DNA of 64,000 nt, from the NCBI RefSeq assembly GCF_000264905.1, contig NW_006763144.1, positions 935,648 to 999,647 of the forward strand. Reading direction: 5' to 3'. Under the pieces are notes generated by a model. The model searched no databases and was not told where the DNA came from. It was given only the letters and a program-made list of their open reading frames with translations. Positions 57,939 through 64,000 of the stretch are shown piece by piece. Both the position numbers and the translations under genes were made by a program. The stretch's first letter is position 1, and every line of letters starts with the position of its first letter. This DNA is from Stereum hirsutum FP-91666 SS1 (lineage: Eukaryota; Basidiomycota; Agaricomycetes; Russulales; Stereaceae).

Positions 57939-58972
57939 GATATCTTGAGCTCGAAAGTGACCTAATGGAATGTCCCTGGCGTCTCGAAATGACCAGAACT
58001 CGGGTCGGTGAACTGAGGTGGAGGCCGACGACGAAGCGCTAGTCATGATGGTGTAGCGTTTTTATAAGTCGGATCGTGGAAGACATCCGTCCATGTGCTT
58101 GACAGTGATGGGCAGTCGCTGAGGAACGTGTGTTGTCCAGTACTCGGTCGGTGGTTATGAGACGAGGAAATCTAAATCCGTAAACAGACAACTTGAAAGG
58201 ACTTCTTTATCGCTTAAAATACTTACTGACGTATGCCTCAGGTGAGTGTGCGCCTCCGCCAGCGATGAATGCGGTAGAAGCCAGCTCGAGTTCACCGGGT
58301 GATGATGGTGGAGAAAGGATGAGTGCTTGTGGCATGACTGTACTGACGCCACACGGGCAGCTCCGACGAGGCCCGACACGGGCAGCTCGCCACGTTCGTT
58401 TCCGTCGACGCGGTGCCTGAAGCCGATCTGTCTGCGGTAACCCGGTTCAAATGCTCGCCTTGTTCAGAACTATCATCGACTCCTCCGTGCCTCGACTTGC
58501 TCTTGCAATTGCTTTCTGCTCACCGAGTCTCATATTACTCAAGAACGTGCTGCGCCGTGCCCCAGCACGTCCAAATTCTGACCTAATGTCCAAGATGCAC
58601 GATCAAATCCTCGACTCGATATTTTTAGGAAGGAACACTGCCGCATCAGGCGCACTCAGTCAGGGCAACATTTCACAGCATGATAGTGGTCCACCATGGC
58701 CCTGCAGTCTTTGATATTCTGTATCTTCAGTTCTATGAATACTCGCAAACGTGCTCCTTCTTTCAATATGGGGTTTGCGTATATATGTTAGGTCCTCTGT
58801 TCTCTGTATACTTCGGCAACGCAGGACGCAATACTGCCTCCTTCGACTTCTGCCATTGGTTATCCCCGGGCGAACAAACGCGTCGATTTGCCTTGAAACG
58901 CATCAAAAAAGTCGCGTTTGATCTCCCACGACTTCTACCTAACGCACTTCACACAGTACACGACCACTTACG
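57939..58972. other. spacer with promoter of phosphatase-like copy 2
   Basis: About 1 kb between divergent genes. It holds the copy 2 upstream region that matches copy 1 (see 46590-47326) and the TATA-like box at 58061-58067. I see no further gene. Confidence 0.5.
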
Positions 58973-60713
58973 ATGTTTTCCTCCTCTACCATCACGGTCC
59001 TCTGCGTCGCCATTTCGGCTTTCTCTTCTCTCAGCGTTTCCGCCGCGCCGTCTGCCAGACGTAGCAACTCTCAAGCCGCTCTAGCCCAGAGTGCCCTTAG
59101 AGATATTTTGAACCGTGGAGCTCCTATTCTTGGTATGTACCGGCTGTTTTCTTTTATCTTTTATTCTTGAGATCTCGAATAGACGGGCACTCATCAAACT
59201 CACATGATAGGCTATGATGATGGGTGCTCTCGTAGCTCTAGAACCTGTGACTGGATGGCCAAGGTCGCAGACAACACGAAACTTGTCCATATGAAGTCCG
59301 TCATAGCTTTAACACTATATTTGCAAGTTTGTTAATAATACGAACTTGACAGCTTACCTGGAACACATGACTCGGCGACCTGTATGCTCATTTTTCCCGA
59401 GCAAATATGTGGCCCTAACTGAGTCGTTCATCTGTAGGGAACTATACACAGGCCACCCAAGACTCACTCGTCCGCTACACGGGCACGTAAGTATTCATTT
59501 TGGTCACGCTTCTTCTTCAACGCATGGCACTGACTTGAGCATGTAGTATCCCAGCTGCAGAATACTTCCAATGTCAGGGCCATTCATTCTTTCAGATGCT
59601 CAATGGAGGCATTCGTGTTTTCGACCTTCGTTTCGCGCTCAACCCAGGCAACGACACCATCGGTTTCTACCATTGTAAGTGGACCACCTATTTCAGTCAT
59701 CCTAATCATCTAAATAAGTCGTCTAATGTCAACCTAAAGCCCAAGCCTTGTTGAGCCCGACGACCTCCATCGAGGACGTTTTCTTCGGTTTCTACTCCTG
59801 GCTTGACAAACACCCCACGGAAGCCGTCCTTATCTCTTTGCAGTACGAATCCGGCACGGGAACCGAAAACACCGAGGCTCTGCAGGTGCACATGTATAAC
59901 CTCCTCAACTCTGATTTGGCAAAGAAGTATTGGGTCCAGGCGAATGGCACCGTATGTCCTCTCCTTCAGTCTTACTATACGAAGGACTGATGATAGAAAA
60001 ATCCGGATAGTTGAACACCCTTGGCGAAGCTCGTGGCAAGCTCACACTCCTTCAACGCTTCGACTGGTCCCTCCTCCCCGACACTTTGACGGATCGCTTT
60101 GGTCTCCATCTGGATCCTGAGGATTGGACCGATAACAGCCCCAACATCTCACTCACGTACAATGAAGACACCGGTGCTACAGCGTACATAGAGGTAAGCA
60201 GCTTTTCTATTCCTTCCTCTTCGCCGCATCTTCTCGTATGAACAACGTGCGGTGTATTAGGATTACTACGAGATAGGCCTCCCCATTGGCGCCGGTGCCG
60301 CCGAGAACATCCAGTGGAAGTATAACGCCACGACCGTCCATATCGCTGAAGCTGCCTCGAGCTTGCATCCCGACTCTCTGTATATCAGTTTTGCGAGCTC
60401 AGAACATACTAGCGATTTGCCTCCTGAGACGCCCAGAGTACGTGGCTCTATATCTGTTTTGATCTTCCTGCCTACCGTTTTGGCTTTCGTAGATCATGGC
60501 GCTTGGGAACGGGTCGGATATTCCCGGAGTGAATCAGAAGTTGCTTCCGTGGCTGCAGGAGAGGAAGGGGCAGCGTTTTGGGATCGTCAGTAAGTATATG
60601 CCCATTCAACTTTCTCACTCGTGCTCGATGCTAATACAGCCTTTGTATGACCATCAGTGCTAGACTTTTTCGACAGCATCCCGGGAGTGGTCGAGGCAGT
60701 CATTGGACTGTAG
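58973..60713 (+). CDS. secreted PI-PLC X-domain-like phosphodiesterase
   Basis: TIM-barrel PLC-like phosphodiesterase; in fungi these are usually uncharacterised secreted proteins, lacking the calcium-dependent Y domain of signalling PLCs. The start at 58973 (MFSSSTITVLCVAISAFSSL) is a signal peptide with SVSAAPSARR. Joined exons give RGAPILGYDDGCSRSSRTCD, NLPGTHDSAT (first catalytic His), WNYTQATQDSLVRYTG, QGHSFFQMLNGGIRVFDLRF, DTIGFYH (second His), LSPTTSIEDVFFGFYSWLDK, HPTEAVLISLQYESGTGTEN, LTLLQRFDWSLLPDTLTDRF, DYYEIGLPIGAGAAENIQW, LHPDSLYISFASSEHTSDLP and ERKGQRFGIV. It ends LDFFDSIPGVVEAVIGL at TAG 60713. About nine introns, roughly 410 residues. Confidence 0.87.
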
Positions 60714-61497
60714 TTCTATGTGCGGACCGTCCGTCTGATCTTTGTAGTGCTCCATTCTTGAATACCCTCGTCAAGATGGTGAATTAGATGCCTTACGAAC
60801 AGTGAAAAATCATTGCCTTGTTGGTCGTCACTTTGTCGCCCTTGCTGCTATGGATCCGAGTAGCTTCCGATATCTCCTGACCGATATCATTTGAGCCACT
60901 GTTGGGTGCGATTCGGGTTCTGACCTTGCCCTGTTTGAAGGTTCACTATCATCCTCGTAAGTAAAACACTTCACACAGTTCTTTCGCTCTTTTCTCATAT
61001 CGTTGCTCGTATCAGCCACCATCCATCGGTTATCCGTTAGATTCGGTTCGAAGCATCCGAGCAGAGACACAAAACGGTGGCTATACTGAACCAGATGGCC
61101 TGATATCGACGGTGGACGGCCTGGTGGTACTGGTGGGTGAACAGGTATCACTGTCTACGCACCGGAATGTAGGACAGTGGACGAGGGGTATTCGGATACG
61201 GGTGGGTCAACAACCACTGAAAAGTGGGTGACCCCCTTTCCGCAGTGGCCGCGTGGGCGTCTGCACAGACCTTAAACGCCCTGTACGCCTAATCGGTGGC
61301 TCTGGCTGGTCGAAGGATGAGTCCTGAGCTGTTCAAACAGTGTTTTCCTGGAGGCAGGAGCAGTCTGAAACGGATGTACACTTCTGTGCATTATATCCTC
61401 TCTGATTCAGCTTCAAATACGACCTGGGGGACAGGTCACATAGCTCAGTTTTTCGTGCTCCTCCACCTTCTCAAGTTCCTGCGAGGCTGCTCCAGCG
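60714..61497. other. spacer, no gene seen
   Basis: 784 bp between the PLC-like stop and the GH17-like start, both plus strand. Short frames only. Confidence 0.5.
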
Positions 61498-62969
61498 ATG
61501 GCGCCCCTCCTTCTGTTGTCTCTCGGTGCTCTAGTCGCGGCAATACCATCCCCTCCCACTCCCGTCAACACTCTCGCAGGCGAACTGAACGTAGCAGCTT
61601 CCGTTGGATCACGGTCCTCACCATGTTTTCTTGCCCTGGACTTTGAGATGCCTCAAGATGTCCCGGACAGTCTCGATGGTTGGTGGTGCGACGCAGCAGA
61701 CGAGTACGCCTTTGGAGGCTTCAGTTACGAGGTTACCGCATGTGAGCAGTCGTGCCCATCCAACCTTTCTTTGACTTATGCTACCTGTCCCATGCAGGCC
61801 AGACCTTGGATCGACTGAGGGCAAACTTCAGCGACATCCGCAACACCTTCAACTCTCGTTACGTCCGGCTCTACGGATTTTGTGATAATGACGGCTTCTA
61901 GGGCTTGTGAAGTCTGCCCCGCCAAAGATTCCGTTGCTGACAAGCTCCTTTGCAGCGACGATATTGTCACAGCTGCCTGAGAGAACACTCTCGGCGTCCA
62001 CGCCTTGATCTGGTCCATGGACTCCGTACATTTTCAATAATACCATAGGCTCATCCGCGTTGTGTCTGTTTGCGTAGGTTCGGATTTGACGGGACAGATG
62101 AATTGATCAGTCGGTGCGACACCCTCTTCACGACCTTGCACACTATACCTAAGGCCAAATACGTTACTCGCGTCGTGCAATTTGGTTCTGAGCCTCTGTA
62201 CGACGATGCTTTGAGCCCTGACAACCTCACGGCCCAGATCTTGGCGGCGAAGGCCAACCTCTCTGACCTCAGCATACCGGTCACGGTGTCCGAATTGGCA
62301 TATGGATACCAGGAGAGGGGTGGCACTCAGAATGTGCTGGATGTCATAGACTCGATGTGAGTCCTTCTCTGTATTATTCATTCCTGTATGTCTGACTTCT
62401 TGCACGCAAAGAAACATACATATGCTTCCGCTTTTCAATTCAAATGCATCGACGGGTATGTTCTGAACGAATATCTAGAATCGGGCGTCATCGCTAATAT
62501 ACTAACATATTCAGCGAACGAGTCGTGGCCTATAGTCTACGGTGACCTGGAATGGTTTATCGAGCATGGCAATGGCAAGAAGATGTATTTGACGAGGTTA
62601 GTCATTGCATATAATACATTTATGGACGGAATCTAATCTATCTCTGAGCATTCAGAATGGATGGCTTTCTGAGATTGCCCTGACAAGCCAGCAGCCCAGC
62701 AGTCCAAACGCCGTCGCCGACATACCCAACGAGCAGGCATATATACCTCCCAACGTATATCTCTACGTTTAGGTTGAATTGACGTTATTCTCATCATACA
62801 GGCATACTACCAACTCTTAGACGATAAATGCAAATACCTGAAGACCGTGTCGGGGAGTGGGGTGGGGTGGTTTGCACATATCTACGACGATAACATGGAA
62901 CCTGATTATGGTATCTACAACTCGTCCGGAGCCTTGAAGTTTCCATTCAGTCCCCGGACACACTGCTAG
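61498..62969 (+). pseudogene. GH17-like (glucan 1,3-beta-glucosidase-type) gene with two in-frame stops
   Basis: The start at 61498 (MAPLLLLSLGALVAAIPSPP) is a signal peptide; the exons resemble secreted GH17-like beta-glucan enzymes of mushrooms. Seen in order: LDFEMPQDVPDSLDGWWC, EYAFGGFSYEVTAC, QTLDRLRANFSDIRNTFN, SRYVRLYGFCDNDGF, ENTLGVHALIW, FGFDGTDELISRCDTLFTTL, YVTRVVQFGSEPLYDDALSP, LSIPVTVSELAYGYQERGGT, SWPIVYGDLEWFIEHGNGKK, VGWFAHIYDDNMEPDYGIYN and LKFPFSPRTHC, with TAG at 62969. Lesions: TAG at 61899-61901 directly after NDGF, and TGA at 61978-61980 in a codon where relatives have Trp before ENTLGVHALIW. No gt..ag intron that I could find removes both without losing conserved sequence. 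A possible GC donor occurs after PNEQ. The rest of the gene is well preserved, so loss is recent, or the stops are sequence errors. Confidence 0.65.
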
Positions 62970-63452
62970 ATGTTTATTGTCGCATGTTGATTTTTGGCTT
63001 TACCACACATTCTCTCGCGTTCGCTTCGTCGGTTCTCATTCAGCCCCCGCACGTCCATTATATTTATGCATTGTACCTCAACATTCCTTCCCTTACCTTA
63101 TCGCATGTGATTGCTCCTCTCTTGAATATCTACTAACGGTCCACAAATTTTAGCGCGCGTTCTCCGAAGAGTCACCACGCGCTTCTGTTATCGTGGGCAT
63201 TCGCCGGCGCGCAATTGCTTCGACTTCTTGTACCTGTTTTCCCTGTTGGGCACTTATCTTCTCTCCATTTGTTTGCCCCACGGATATGTATATATACCGA
63301 AAGCACGGCGAGCAGTGGAGATCCTGTCGCGGTTGTACTTGCTCCTGTGACTATCGCAGGGTCTTTGCGCTGGGCTTTGTCTGGTGAGTGAACCTGTCTA
63401 TGCCGTGGACATGGAATCTCAGTCGGACTGATCATGAGACTGACTTAGAATC
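62970..63452. other. spacer with permease promoter, no gene seen
   Basis: 483 bp between the GH17-like stop and the permease start. A TATATATA-type stretch (tatgtatatataccg) occurs at about 63286-63300, 165 bp upstream of the permease ATG. Confidence 0.45.
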
Positions 63453-64000
63453 TTGCGGCCCATCATGACTACTCTGGCGAGTAAACCTGATTTCGAGTCT
63501 CATAATAATCCTCCTACGACGACCGTCGACGCACCCCCGGAAGTCATCATTTCAGACAATCGTCTTCATGAGCTCGGATATCAAACTGCTTTCCGGCGCG
63601 AGATGTCGCTCTTCGGAGTGTTGGGAATTTCGTTTTGTGCCATCGGAATTTTAACAGGGATGAGCAGTGCGTTTCAGACAGGACTATTCAGTGGAGGGCC
63701 CCTCGGCTTGTTTTGGGGATGGAATGTATGTTTGCCTTATTCGAACAATCGTGTCCGTACTAACTAGTTACGCCTCTCGAAAGATTTGCAGTTTCTTCAT
63801 GCTTTTGATTGCCCTATGTCTGGCGGAGATTTGCAGTGCATAGTAAGCCCCGGAGTCGCCACTTTGATCGTAGAGCTGACCATTGTCTTGGCAGCCCTAC
63901 TACGGGAGGATTATACTTCTGGGTGTGCAAGCTGAAGCCAGACGCACCAGTACTTGGCTGTGAGTATTCTGTCGATATCACGAATGACGAGATCACAACT
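63453..64000 (+). CDS. amino-acid/GABA permease of the APC family, 3' end beyond the window
   Basis: Plasma-membrane transporter of the APC superfamily, closest in appearance to the Uga4/Hnm1 group (GABA, choline, amino acids). The start at 63453 (MRPIMTTLASKPDFESHNNP) or the internal Met at 63465 precedes a hydrophilic tail, then DNRLHELGYQTAFRREMSLF, the typical entry to the first helix (GVLGISFCAIGILTGMSSAF), GGPLGLFWGWN and, after an intron, ICSFFMLLIALCLAEICSAY. Another intron leads to PTTGGLYFWVCKLKPDAPVL, the conserved YPTxGGLY motif. Both introns have gt..ag ends; the first uses the acceptor at cgaaag. The gene runs past base 64000 after an apparent donor following VLG. Confidence 0.88.

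Overview
This window is nuclear DNA of a filamentous basidiomycete, most likely an Agaricomycete. Most genes are split by introns of about 45-90 bp with GT..AG ends, coding stretches favour C or G at third positions, and the gene set fits a wood- or litter-associated mushroom-former: a glyoxal oxidase (copper radical oxidase), a family 14 polysaccharide lyase, an extracellular intradiol dioxygenase-like protein, a GH17-like gene and secreted histidine-phosphatase-like proteins, among eukaryotic housekeeping genes. I saw no prokaryotic operon, CRISPR array, insertion sequence or clear transposon. All exon joins were made by eye.

Layout. 0-9 kb: an alpha-arrestin-like gene running off the left edge, a 4 kb stretch with only one weak coding candidate, and sphingosine-1-phosphate lyase (DPL1). 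9.7-18.1 kb: secreted or oxidative carbohydrate genes, namely a GPI-type glyoxal oxidase, a tandem pair of Gal80-like (GFO/IDH/MocA) oxidoreductases and a PL14 lyase. 18.5-28.7 kb: the meiotic recombination factor MND1, a small two-helix membrane protein, a PASK-like kinase with a large insert, an uncharacterised many-exon gene, a poorly resolved stretch, and TIM17. 29-37.6 kb: a chromatin-type protein with a CDCA7-like 4CXXC zinc finger, the Shu-complex protein SWS1, the tRNA methyltransferase TRM11 and an F-box-like protein. 38-44.2 kb: an SLC49-like MFS transporter, a short-chain dehydrogenase and a U1-type zinc-finger splicing protein. 44.5-58 kb: two dispersed histidine-phosphatase-like paralogues on the minus strand, enclosing PAM16, RPA43, the intradiol dioxygenase and NAR1. 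59-64 kb: a secreted PI-PLC X-like protein, a GH17-like gene with two in-frame stops, and the start of an amino-acid permease.

Functional links. TIM17 and PAM16 both serve the mitochondrial presequence translocase (TIM23) and its import motor. MND1 and SWS1 both act in homologous recombination. The glyoxal oxidase, oxidoreductase pair and PL14 lyase may form a small sugar-oxidation neighbourhood, but this rests on proximity alone. Several housekeeping genes are head-to-head over about 230-700 bp (TIM17/zinc-finger gene, SWS1/TRM11, PAM16/RPA43, SDR/WBP4-like, DPL1/glyoxal oxidase), so shared promoters are likely. Local duplication is the clearest evolutionary theme.
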